Shown: piece after piece, positions 6,253 to 13,177 of the stretch
Layout: every line of letters begins with the position of its first letter
How positions within the stretch are numbered: position 1 is the stretch's first letter
Assembly (NCBI GenBank): GCA_002327405.1
Contig: DCVO01000111.1
Coordinates: 62,275 to 76,021, forward strand
Reading direction: 5' to 3'
Source of the DNA: Thiobacillus sp. UBA2186
Lineage (GTDB): Bacteria > Pseudomonadota > Gammaproteobacteria > Burkholderiales > Thiobacillaceae
Length of the DNA stretch: 13,747 nt
Notes under the pieces: model-generated
The model's input: the letters and a program-made list of their open reading frames with translations, nothing else
Database searches by the model: none
What the model was told of the DNA's origin: nothing
Position numbers and translations under genes: made by a program

Positions 6253-7326
6253 TCAGGCAAGTGGCAGGACAGCCAAGGTGACTTCCTCGCGGTCGTGATA
6301 AAGCTGGCGTGCAAGGATGCGCCAATTGCCCTCAAGCCGTGACAATCTTTCCTGCAGGACGGCGCGCGCCAGTTGAACTTCCTCGAAACGGCGCTTCATG
6401 GGCAGTTTCAGGTTGAAAATCGCAGCGCGGCAGTCGCCGCGCTCGAACCAGCGCGCGATCAGATCCACCACCCGCGCGGGTTTTTCCACCATGTCGCAGA
6501 CCAGCCAGTCCACCGGATGGCGCGGCCGGAAGGTGAAGCCATCGGCCCTCAGATGTTCGACCAGGCCGCTTTCCACCAAGGCCTTGTCCAGCGGCCCGTT
6601 GTCGACGGCGGTGACTTTCATGCCGCGGTTGACCAGTTGCCAGGTCCAGCCCCCAGGGGAGGCGCCCAGGTCGACCGCCCGCCGTCCCGGCCTGAGTTGT
6701 GCGCGTTCCTGCTCGTTCAGCATTTCCAGCAGGGCTTCGGCGAGCTTGAGCGTGGAGCGGGATGGCGCTTCGCGCGGCATTTTCAGGCGCGGTATGCCCA
6801 TCGGCCAGTTGCTCGAATTGCCCGGCTGGCTGATGCCGGCGTAAGCCGTGGTGGAGTCGGTGAAAAATACATGCAGCCTGGGCAGACGCGCAGGGTCGGG
6901 TTTGAGCAGACCGTCATTGGTCAAGGCTTTCTTCAAGTGGGGTTCGAACTTGCGGCAGAAGCCGGATAGTTCCTTGGCTTCATTGGTGTCGGCCGTTTCC
7001 AGCCACAGGCAGGAAAACGGTCCGGGCAGGGCGCGCGCCGCCTCGGCCAGCGGCGGCAGGCGGTTTTCGGCCGAGAGTTTCAAAGGCGCTGTGACGAAAA
7101 CCATCTGCCGGGCGAAGCAGAGGTCCGCAAACGCCAGCCGCTTGCGCAGGATGGCGATGCCTTCGGCTTCGGCAGGCTGGAACAGCACCAGGCCCGAATC
7201 CGGCACCGCCTTGCACCAGCCAGTCACGCCATGGTTTTCCGCCGCCAGGGTGATGTCCTGGGCGCATTCCTTTTCGAAACCGGCGCGGCAATACAGCAGC
7301 AGGCCGGACAGGGCGGGCGGGCTCAA
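6253..7326 (-). CDS. rlmM: 23S rRNA 2'-O-ribose C2498 methyltransferase RlmM
   Basis: The protein matches RlmM along its length: CRAGFEKECAQDI near the N-terminus, the THUMP-like region with LETADTNEAKELSGFCRKF, and MGIPRLKMPREAPSRSTLKL. The Rossmann methyltransferase follows with VDLGASPGGWTWQL (SAM site, Asp219 on), VDNGPL, VCDMVEKP (277-283) and FNLKLPMKRR (Lys307), and the ending QLYHDREEVT. RlmM methylates C2498 of 23S rRNA with SAM. I place the start at TTG 7326 because TTG overlaps the upstream TGA (TTGA), GGAG lies eight bases before it, and the resulting 357 residues agree with the E. coli length of 366. An ATG at 7377 would add 17 residues unlike the family that overlap the preceding gene. 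The HbpS-like gene is directly upstream in the same transcript. Confidence 0.93.
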   Translation of the reverse strand: MSPPALSGLLLYCRAGFEKECAQDITLAAENHGVTGWCKAVPDSGLVLFQPAEAEGIAILRKRLAFADLCFARQMVFVTAPLKLSAENRLPPLAEAARALPGPFSCLWLETADTNEAKELSGFCRKFEPHLKKALTNDGLLKPDPARLPRLHVFFTDSTTAYAGISQPGNSSNWPMGIPRLKMPREAPSRSTLKLAEALLEMLNEQERAQLRPGRRAVDLGASPGGWTWQLVNRGMKVTAVDNGPLDKALVESGLVEHLRADGFTFRPRHPVDWLVCDMVEKPARVVDLIARWFERGDCRAAIFNLKLPMKRRFEEVQLARAVLQERLSRLEGNWRILARQLYHDREEVTLAVLPLA

Positions 7327-7769
7327 TCGGCAAACTCCAGGCGCTCCTCCACGGCCTTCAGGGCGGCCTTGGCGCACACGTCGTCCTTGTCGCCGCCGGG
7401 CGCGCCGGACACGCCGACTGCTCCGATCAGGCTGCCGGCGGCGCGGATGGGCTGTGCGCCCTCCATCACGATCAAGCCGCGCATGTGGTTGATCTCGGGC
7501 CGGATGTCCCCCCTGGACTTGCGGAAATCGCTGCTGGATATGCCCGACATCACGGCCATGCCGGCCTTGCGTTCGGCGATTTCAAGCGTGTAGGGGGCAG
7601 CCAGGCTGTCGCGCAGGGCCGCCTGCACGCTGCCGCCCCGGTCCAGCACCACGGCGGAGACGTTGTAGCCGTCCTTGCGGCAGGCTTCGACCGACTTCAT
7701 GGCGATCTCGGCGGCATGGGCCAGGCCCGGCGCAACGGCGAAAAGCAGGCAAGCGAGGGTCTTGTTCAT
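7323..7769 (-). CDS. Exported GlcG/HbpS-family protein (possible heme binding)
   Basis: A 148-residue protein with a Sec signal peptide (MNKTLACLLFAVAPGLAHA, cut before AE). The mature part is one GlcG/HbpS-type domain with VVLDRGGSVQAALRDSLA (41-58), AERKAGMAVM and GLIVMEGAQPIRAAGSLIGAVGVSG (98-122), followed by Asp-rich APGGDKDDVCAKAAL, which is the usual family ending. HbpS of Streptomyces binds heme and senses redox state; most members are uncharacterised. Cys30 and Cys132 could pair in the periplasm. ATG 7769 is chosen over ATG 7832 because it directly precedes the signal peptide and has AAGGAG six bases upstream. Its stop overlaps the rlmM start. It is divergent from the CNP1-like gene. 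Confidence 0.85.
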   Translation of the reverse strand: MNKTLACLLFAVAPGLAHAAEIAMKSVEACRKDGYNVSAVVLDRGGSVQAALRDSLAAPYTLEIAERKAGMAVMSGISSSDFRKSRGDIRPEINHMRGLIVMEGAQPIRAAGSLIGAVGVSGAPGGDKDDVCAKAALKAVEERLEFAD

Positions 7770-7821
7770 GGATTCTCCTTGTTTTGCATTGATATCCGAA
7801 AACCATGCCGGACCGCACAAT

Positions 7822-7841
7822 GCTTGCCGCAAGCGGCAAGC
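7822..7841. promoter_or_regulatory. Perfect palindrome in the divergent gap between the HbpS-like and CNP1-like genes
   Basis: GCTTGCCGC, AA, GCGGCAAGC forms a perfect nine-base inverted repeat. It lies 12 bases before the ATG at 7854 and 52 bases before the HbpS-like start. It could be an operator or an mRNA hairpin just upstream of the CNP1-like ribosome site; the sequence alone cannot decide. I see no T run, so it is not a terminator. Confidence 0.45.
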
Positions 7842-7853
7842 CGGCAGGTTAAA

Positions 7854-8369
7854 ATGAGCGGCATGAAACGTCCATTCATTTTATTGCTGACCCTGTTGCC
7901 CGGCCTTGCGCTGGCGGTTGAGTACCTGAATCCGGATTTTGTTGAGGACAACACGCCTTGGGAAGAAGTTGCGGCCCGGCTGCCGGCTTATCCCAAGGAC
8001 GGGAACCTCGTGCCCTTCGTCGCGTCCTCCGCCACCAACAACAAATTCATGATCGACGCCGCTTCGCTGTCGGTCGGCAAGGATGGCGTGGTGCGCTACA
8101 CGGTGGTGATCGAAAGCCCGCGCGGCGCGCGTACCGTCAATTACGAGGGGCTGCGCTGCGATACGGCAGAGCGCAAGATTTACGCGTTCGGACAGGCTGA
8201 CGGAAAATGGACGGAGAACAAGCGCGCGGCCTGGGAGAGCATCAAGGTGCGTTCCATGCTTTCCTATCACAAGGCCTTGTTCGAAGACATATTCTGCGAC
8301 GTGGGCATCCCCGTAGGGGGTGCAGAAGAGGCCGTGCGCAAACTCAAGCAGTCGGCCGGGAGCTACTGA
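7854..8369 (+). CDS. CNP1-like family exported protein
   Basis: A 171-residue protein from ATG 7854 (168 if the second ATG at 7863 is used; AGG five bases upstream favours 7854). It begins with a Sec signal ending PGLALA before VEY. The mature sequence contains NPDFVEDNTPWEEVAARLPAYP, SSATNNKFMIDAASLSVGKDGVVRYTVVIESPRGARTVNYEG, LRCDTAERKIYAFG and a final FCDVGIP, as in the CNP1-like family of betaproteobacteria. The function is unknown, and the family name, taken from a neisserial antigen, implies no enzyme activity. Cys in LRCDT and FCDVG could form a disulfide. In many betaproteobacteria this family sits beside proB, as here: the TGA overlaps the proB ATG by one base, implying coupled translation. 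Confidence 0.85.
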   Translation: MSGMKRPFILLLTLLPGLALAVEYLNPDFVEDNTPWEEVAARLPAYPKDGNLVPFVASSATNNKFMIDAASLSVGKDGVVRYTVVIESPRGARTVNYEGLRCDTAERKIYAFGQADGKWTENKRAAWESIKVRSMLSYHKALFEDIFCDVGIPVGGAEEAVRKLKQSAGSY

Positions 8370-9496
8370 TGCAGACGGGCGTTTCGGTGCTGGCGAAGGC
8401 CAGGCGCATCGTCGTCAAGGTCGGCAGCAGTCTCGTCACCAACGAGGGCAAGGGGCTGGATCACGCCGCGCTGGCGCGCTGGGCGGAGCAGATCGCACAG
8501 CTTGTCGAAGAAGGGCGGCAAGTCGTGCTGGTGTCCAGCGGCGCCATTGCCGAGGGCCTTCAACGCCTGGGCTGGAGCAAGCGCCCCAAGGCGCTGCATG
8601 AATTGCAGGCGGCGGCTGCCGTGGGGCAGATGGGGCTGGTGCAGGCCTATGAAAGCGTTTTCCGCCAGCACAAGCTGCATGCCGCGCAAGTGCTTCTGAC
8701 GCACGAAGATCTTGCCGACCGCACCCGCTATCTGAATGCGCGCACCACGCTGCTGGGCCTGCTGGGCCTGCGCACGGTGCCGGTCATCAACGAAAACGAT
8801 ACCGTATCCACCGACGAAATCAGGCTTGGCGACAACGATACCCTGGGCGCGCTCGTCACCAATCTCATCGAGGCCGATTGCCTGGTCATCCTGACCGACC
8901 AGCAGGGTCTTTACACGGCCGATCCGCGCAGGAACCCCGATGCGCAATTCGTGCATGAGGCGCGGGCGGGCGATCCCGAGCTCGAACGCATGGCCGGCGG
9001 CGCCGGCTCCAGCGTCGGCACCGGCGGCATGCTGACCAAGATTCTCGCTGCCAAGCGGGCCGCAAGAAGCGGCGCACATACCCTGATCGCGTCCGGGCGC
9101 GAACCCAATGTACTGCTGAGGCTGGCGCAGGGCGAGCTCGTCGGCACCCAGCTGATTGCCGAGAAAGCCGCGCTCGCGGCACGCAAGCAGTGGATGGCGG
9201 ACCATCTGCAGATGCGCGGGCGCCTGGTGCTGGACGACGGCGCGGCCAAGGCTCTGGCGGCAGGCGGCAAAAGCCTGCTGCCGGTCGGCGTCAAGCTGGT
9301 GCAGGGCGAGTTCGAACGCGGCGAGGTCATTGCCTGCGTCGACGGGCAGGGCCATGAAATCGCACGCGGCCTGGTGAACTACAGCGCGGCCGAGGCGCGC
9401 CGCATCGCCGGCCATCCGAGCTCGGAAATCGAATCGCTGCTGGGCTACGTGGACGAACCCGAACTGATCCACCGCGACAACCTGGTAAGGCTTTAA
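8369..9496 (+). CDS. proB: Glutamate 5-kinase
   Basis: A 375-residue cytoplasmic enzyme that phosphorylates glutamate with ATP to gamma-glutamyl phosphate, the first step of proline synthesis. The amino-acid-kinase domain shows RRIVVKVGSSLVT (12-24, Lys17), VLVSSGAIAEGLQRLG (53-68), LQAAAAVGQMGLVQAY (79-94), VPVINENDTVSTDEIRLGDND (137-157), LTDQQGLYTADPR (175-187) and GTGGMLTK (217-224). A C-terminal PUA domain follows (about 280-365, with GRLVLDDGA and the stretch LLPVGVKLVQGEFERGEVI). This is full length and all catalytic positions appear intact. Proline feedback inhibition is a family property not visible in sequence. The ATG overlaps the TGA of the CNP1-like gene. proA is not in the window, so proB is separated from its pathway partner. 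Confidence 0.97.
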   Translation: MQTGVSVLAKARRIVVKVGSSLVTNEGKGLDHAALARWAEQIAQLVEEGRQVVLVSSGAIAEGLQRLGWSKRPKALHELQAAAAVGQMGLVQAYESVFRQHKLHAAQVLLTHEDLADRTRYLNARTTLLGLLGLRTVPVINENDTVSTDEIRLGDNDTLGALVTNLIEADCLVILTDQQGLYTADPRRNPDAQFVHEARAGDPELERMAGGAGSSVGTGGMLTKILAAKRAARSGAHTLIASGREPNVLLRLAQGELVGTQLIAEKAALAARKQWMADHLQMRGRLVLDDGAAKALAAGGKSLLPVGVKLVQGEFERGEVIACVDGQGHEIARGLVNYSAAEARRIAGHPSSEIESLLGYVDEPELIHRDNLVRL

Positions 9497-9552
9497 GCCG
9501 TTTTCATGACGCGACACTCCATGTTCGCGATGATTGTTTTGAGAGGCCTGAC

Positions 9553-10170
9553 ATGACAGACACACTACGTTTCGAACGCGCCATCGCCCTGTTCGACGCC
9601 GCCAACGCCGCCGACCCCAACAAGGAAACGGTCGACGGCAAGGAAATGCCCAAGGAGCTGATCTACGCGCAGCGCATGAGCGAAATGCTCGAGCGTTTCG
9701 CACCGGACGCGTCCGAGGCGGTCAAGCTGGCGGTACGCGCGCAGCACATCGAGCGCTGGAAAGTGCCGCGCAGCAACTACCCCATGGACCGCACCGGCTA
9801 CCTGCAATGGCGCACGGGTCTTTACAAGTACCACGCCGAAACCGCAGGCCGCCTGATGAAAGAGGCCGGTTACGACGATGAGGCCATCGCGCGCGTGCAG
9901 TCCGCCGTGGGCAAGAAAGGCATCAAGGTCAATTCCGAGACCCAGCTGCTGGAAGACGTGGTCGACCTCGTTTTCATCGAGCACTATATGCTGGGCTTCG
10001 CCGGCCAGCACCCCGAATACGACGAGGAAAAATGGATCGGCATCATCCGCAAGACCTGGCAGAAAATGTCGGCCGAGGCGCGCGCTTTCGCCCTGGCGGG
10101 CAAGATCAGGCTGCCCGAGCCGCTGGTGCCGCTGATCCTGAAGTCGATAGAAGACAAGGGCGAAAAATAA
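9553..10170 (+). CDS. DUF4202 family protein
   Basis: A 205-residue, mostly helical cytoplasmic protein. It matches the DUF4202 family by AIALFDAANAADPN (10-23), RAQHIERWKVPRSNYP (62-77), DRTGYLQWRTGL (79-90), TQLLEDVVDLVFIEHY (130-145) and IIRKTWQKMS (164-173). The function is unknown. Invariant-looking His65, Arg68, Arg73, Glu134 and Asp135 in a helical frame could bind a metal or phosphate, somewhat like HD-type proteins; this is only an inference. Some relatives have been labelled glutamyl-tRNA synthetase, which is not supported by any synthetase motif here. The ATG has AGAGG six bases upstream. It follows proB by 56 bases, perhaps with its own promoter. An inverted-repeat element starts one base after the stop. 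Confidence 0.88.
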   Translation: MTDTLRFERAIALFDAANAADPNKETVDGKEMPKELIYAQRMSEMLERFAPDASEAVKLAVRAQHIERWKVPRSNYPMDRTGYLQWRTGLYKYHAETAGRLMKEAGYDDEAIARVQSAVGKKGIKVNSETQLLEDVVDLVFIEHYMLGFAGQHPEYDEEKWIGIIRKTWQKMSAEARAFALAGKIRLPEPLVPLILKSIEDKGEK

Positions 10171-10171
10171 A

Positions 10172-10292
10172 AACCACGGGGGACACGGGGAGCACGGAGA
10201 AGGCAAAGAAAAATTCGTTCCCGGTTATGCCGTTCTCTTGTTTGGTTGTATTGATTTTGTTTCCCCCCGTGTCCCCCGTGCTCCCCGTGGTT
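10172..10292. repeat. Inverted-repeat element B (AACCACGGGG family)
   Basis: The left arm (10172-10206) starts AACCACGGGG and continues with three CACGGG-type units; the right arm (10261-10292) ends with the complement CCCCGTGGTT. The arms pair with a few mismatches over about 30 bases around a loop of about 55 bases. The outermost ten bases are the same as in element A at 4439-4607, but the loop is different. It lies between convergent genes, so it may also end both transcripts. Confidence 0.8.
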
Positions 10293-10311
10293 AATGGTTT
10301 TTTCTTGAGAT

Positions 10312-10848
10312 TTACGTTTTCTTCCATTGCCCCGGCTCGCTGCCCTGATTGAGCACGCGTGCCAGCACGAACAGCAGGTCAGACAGGCGATTCAGGTACT
10401 GCAGTTGAAGCGGCGAGACTGCATCGCTCAGTACCAGGCTTACCACGCGTCGCTCGGCCCTTCTGCACACGGTGCGGCAGACATGGGCCAGCGCAGCGGC
10501 ACGGTTGCCGCCGGGCAGCACGAACTCCTTCAGTGGCGGCAGATCGGTGTTGTATCGCTCGATCGCCTCGTCCAGCATGATCAGCTTGGCTTCCGTGATG
10601 CCGGAAAACTCCGGCATGGCCAGTTCTCCGCCGAGGTCGAAGAGATGGTGCTGGACCTGGGTGAGCAGCGCGCGAACGTCTTCCGGCAGGGCTTCGGTCA
10701 GCAGCAGGCCCAGCTGGCTGTTGAGTTCGTCGACGTCGCCCATGGCTTCCACGCGCGGATGATCCTTGCGCACGCGCGTTTTGTCTGCAAGCCCCGTGCT
10801 GCCATCGTCGCCGGTACGGGTGGTGATCTTGCTCAGTCGGTTTACCAT
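10312..10848 (-). CDS. Cob(I)yrinic acid a,c-diamide adenosyltransferase, PduO type
   Basis: A 178-residue enzyme that transfers the 5'-deoxyadenosyl group of ATP to cob(I)alamin, giving adenosylcobalamin. The PduO-type ATP motif TRTGDDGSTGLADKTRVRK is at 10-28. The helical bundle follows with VEAMGDVDELNSQLG (33-47), FVLPGG (109-114), CRTVCRRAERRVV (124-136) and LNRLSDLLFVLAR (152-164), as in PduO/MMAB proteins. The Arg and Asp residues of the C-terminal motifs are those that bind ATP and cobalamin in the family. Start ATG 10848 is chosen because the conserved protein begins there and it overlaps the SulP stop (TGATG); an upstream ATG at 10908 would add 20 unrelated residues. No other cobalamin gene is in the window, so it may serve salvage. 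Confidence 0.93.
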   Translation of the reverse strand: MVNRLSKITTRTGDDGSTGLADKTRVRKDHPRVEAMGDVDELNSQLGLLLTEALPEDVRALLTQVQHHLFDLGGELAMPEFSGITEAKLIMLDEAIERYNTDLPPLKEFVLPGGNRAAALAHVCRTVCRRAERRVVSLVLSDAVSPLQLQYLNRLSDLLFVLARVLNQGSEPGQWKKT

Positions 10849-12644
10849 CAGCGTTTTTCTCCGTTGGGCAGTGCGGCGTCGCACTCGGTGAAGATGCGCG
10901 CGGTGCAATTGCGGCAGATTTCGCTGTCCAGTTTGGGATAAATGGCGGAAATCGCCTCGCCCTTGTGCGAAAAAATATTCTCGCGCCCGATGCGCTCGGC
11001 ATGCCCGCCCTCGCGCAGCATGGTGCAGAATCCCGGCTGCACGCCCACGAGGTATAGCCCGCCGCCGAGCTTCTGCCGGCGCCAGGCTTCGCCGGCCAGC
11101 ATTTCCGCGCCGGCAAGATCGATGAAATTGACCGCGCGCGAAAACACCATGACGTGTTTCTTGGCCGGGTCGCGCTCGTCGATCTGCTTCAGCGTCTGCT
11201 TTACGTGTTCGACGGCGCCGAAAAAGATGGATCCTTCCACGCGCACCATTTCCATTTGCGGACAGCCCGGCGCTTCCGGGCCGAGGTTGGCGAACTTGCG
11301 GTTGGGGTTGTATTTCTCGCTGGCGATCGGCGCCATCGGACGGATGCTGGGGCGCGAAGTACGGTACAGGTAGAAAATCAGCGACACGATGATGCCGAGG
11401 AAGATGCCCTTTTCCAGATCGACCAGCGTGCCGAAGAAGGTGACGGCGAGCACGATCGATTCCTTGCGGTGGTGCCTGAGAATTTCGGCGATATGGTGGA
11501 AATCGATCAGTCCCCAGGCCACCTGGAACAGCACGCCGGCCATGGCCGCCACCGGCAGCCAGGCGACCAGCGGCGCGACCAGCAGCACGATGGCCAGCAG
11601 GAACACCGCGGAGAACGCCGCCGCCAGCGGAGTGCGCGCACCGGCGCTGTAATTGACGCCGCTACGGTTGAATGAACCGCTGCTGGCGTAGCCCGAGAAG
11701 AAACTGCCGAAGATGTTGGCCAGGCCCTGGCCGACGAATTCCTGGTTGCTGTCGATGGTCTGTCCGGACTTGATGGCGACCGAGCGCGCGATGGCCACGG
11801 CCTCGGTCAGCGCCAGGATGGTGATGATGAGCGCCGGGAACAGCGTCTGCCGGATGGCGGCAAGCGAGAAATCCGGCATGGACAGCGGCGGCAGGCCGAC
11901 GTCGAGCGCGCCGACGGTGTGTATGCCGGTTTTCGCCTCGCCGAAGTAATGATTGAGCGCAGCCGCGAACAGACTGCCAACGACCAGCGCGATGATCATG
12001 TAAGGCAACTTGGGCAGGAATTTTTTTGCCGCGATGCCGCTGAGCAAGGTCGCCAATCCGGTAGCCGTCACGTAGGGATCGATGTCGCCCGGATGGGTCG
12101 CGGTATAAGCCAGGACTTCGTGGAAATGCGCGCCGCGGGGGATGCCGAGTCCGAGAAAATTCTTGATCTGGCTGGCGGCGATCAGGATGGCGGCGCCGGC
12201 GGTAAAACCGATGATGACGGTATGCGAGATGAAGTTGACCAGCGCACCCATGCGCGCCAGCCCCATGAGCAGCTGGAATACGCCGGCAAGGAAAGTGAGG
12301 GTGAGCACCAGGCCGATGAACTCTGCGCTGCCGGGCTCTGCGAGCGGACTGACCGAGGCGAACACCACGATGGAAATCGCCGTGGTGGGGCCGGACACCA
12401 GATGCCAGCTCGAGCCGAACAGGGCCGCCAGGATGGTCGGCACCATGGCTGCGTACAAACCATACTCGGGCGGCAGGCCGGCGATGATGGCGAAAGCCAT
12501 TGCCTGCGGCAGCACGATGATGGCGCCGGACAGGCCGGCAATGCCGTCAGCCTTCAGACTTTCCCTGCTGACCTGCGGCCACCAGCGCAGGAAGGGCAAG
12601 AGCTTGTAGAGCCAGAGAGGGCAGGCGGAAGCGTCAAGCCGCAT
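10848..12644 (-). CDS. SulP-family anion transporter with STAS domain
   Basis: A 598-residue inner-membrane protein. The N-terminal segment KLLPFLRWWP leads into a SulP core with GIAGLSGAIIVLPQAMAFAIIAGLPPEYGLYAAMVP, the FGSS/SGPTTA region and about a dozen hydrophobic helices, including QEFVGQGLANIFGSFFSGYASSGSFNRSGVN. A cytoplasmic STAS domain (about residues 460-560) follows, with VEGSIFFGAVEHV and VMVFSRAVNFIDLAGAEML. SulP proteins carry sulfate, bicarbonate or other anions; the substrate here is unknown. The STAS site has Leu-Ala-Gly where SpoIIAA has a phosphorylated Ser. The C-terminus adds CRNC and a third Cys. ATG 12644 gives the usual SulP start; ATG 12722 (624 residues) is possible, and neither has a good ribosome site. 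The stop overlaps the adenosyltransferase start. Confidence 0.9.
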   Translation of the reverse strand: MRLDASACPLWLYKLLPFLRWWPQVSRESLKADGIAGLSGAIIVLPQAMAFAIIAGLPPEYGLYAAMVPTILAALFGSSWHLVSGPTTAISIVVFASVSPLAEPGSAEFIGLVLTLTFLAGVFQLLMGLARMGALVNFISHTVIIGFTAGAAILIAASQIKNFLGLGIPRGAHFHEVLAYTATHPGDIDPYVTATGLATLLSGIAAKKFLPKLPYMIIALVVGSLFAAALNHYFGEAKTGIHTVGALDVGLPPLSMPDFSLAAIRQTLFPALIITILALTEAVAIARSVAIKSGQTIDSNQEFVGQGLANIFGSFFSGYASSGSFNRSGVNYSAGARTPLAAAFSAVFLLAIVLLVAPLVAWLPVAAMAGVLFQVAWGLIDFHHIAEILRHHRKESIVLAVTFFGTLVDLEKGIFLGIIVSLIFYLYRTSRPSIRPMAPIASEKYNPNRKFANLGPEAPGCPQMEMVRVEGSIFFGAVEHVKQTLKQIDERDPAKKHVMVFSRAVNFIDLAGAEMLAGEAWRRQKLGGGLYLVGVQPGFCTMLREGGHAERIGRENIFSHKGEAISAIYPKLDSEICRNCTARIFTECDAALPNGEKR

Positions 12645-12729
12645 AAAGCATTTCGAAAAGCCGATAAGGTAATTTTGTGTGAAGGCGCTGGCATTATCGT
12701 ACCGGGGCGGTTGCGGCACCATGCAGCGC

Positions 12730-12791
12730 GGGCATAAAATGCCCTACGAATCAAGGCATAAATAAGGGGCAAGCCTTGAAAAAATTATAAC
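12730..12791. promoter_or_regulatory. Divergent control region with two inverted repeats between SulP and the cytochromes
   Basis: Positions 12730-12744 (GGGCAT AAA ATGCCC) form a perfect six-base inverted repeat. Positions 12751-12757 (TCAAGGC) and 12773-12779 (GCCTTGA) form a second with a 15-base spacer. TATAAC at 12786-12791, about 30 bases before the cytochrome start, is a possible plus-strand -10 without a clear -35. If SulP starts at ATG 12722, the first repeat lies in its leader. These are candidates for operators, not proven sites. Confidence 0.4.
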
Positions 12792-12820
12792 ACCCACCAC
12801 ACCACCAAAGAGAGAGGAAG

Positions 12821-13159
12821 ATGAAAGCAACACATATCACGACAGTAGTCGCAGCGCTCGCCTGTGCGCTGAGCCTGCCGGTTCAGGCAGGCGGTGACCC
12901 GATCAAGGGCCGCGACAAGACCTCGATGTGCGCCGGCTGCCATGGCATTCCTGGCTGGAGAACGGCTTACCCTGCTACCTATCATGTGCCCAAGCTGGGC
13001 GGCCAGCACGAGGAATATCTCGTTGCGGCGCTCAAGCAATACAAATCGGGTGAGCGCAATCATCCCAGCATGAAGGCCATCGCAGCGAGCCTTACCGAAG
13101 AGGACATGCAGAATCTGGCCGCCTATTACGCTTCGTCCTACAGCGGACCGAGCAAATAA
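12821..13159 (+). CDS. Periplasmic class I cytochrome c (first of a tandem pair)
   Basis: A 112-residue precursor with a Sec signal (MKATHITTVVAALACALSLPVQA, likely cut after Ala23). The heme site is CAGCH at 37-41, and the probable axial methionine is Met84 in HPSMKAIAASL. The region KLGGQHEEYLVAALKQYKSGERN (58-80) and the ending LTEEDMQNLAAYYAS are typical of small c553/c4-like monoheme cytochromes. It is expected to carry electrons in the periplasm, for example to a terminal oxidase; the partner is not visible here. A strong ribosome site (GAGAGGAAG) sits just before the ATG. The insertion GWRTAYPATYHV after the heme is not in the second cytochrome. The second gene starts 18 bases after the stop. 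Confidence 0.92.
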   Translation: MKATHITTVVAALACALSLPVQAGGDPIKGRDKTSMCAGCHGIPGWRTAYPATYHVPKLGGQHEEYLVAALKQYKSGERNHPSMKAIAASLTEEDMQNLAAYYASSYSGPSK

Positions 13160-13177
13160 TCATCGAGGGAGAAAAAC

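Noticed and set aside
8751..8770. Direct repeat CTGCTGGGC inside proB
   Set aside because: It encodes the leucine/glycine-rich LLGLLGL segment of ProB and is explained by codon use.
8363..9703. A 446-codon minus-strand frame opposite proB
   Set aside because: The opposite strand carries complete ProB with all catalytic motifs. The minus frame has no known motif and runs into the DUF4202 gene.
11919..12737. A 272-codon plus-strand frame opposite SulP, and a similar 264-codon frame at 1248-2042 opposite EamA
   Set aside because: Both are charged, Gly/Gln/Arg-rich antisense shadows of membrane protein genes and lack ribosome sites or domains.
12751..12779. A terminator between SulP and the cytochromes
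   Set aside because: The arms are separated by 15 bases and lie between divergent genes, where no transcript should end; an operator is more plausible.
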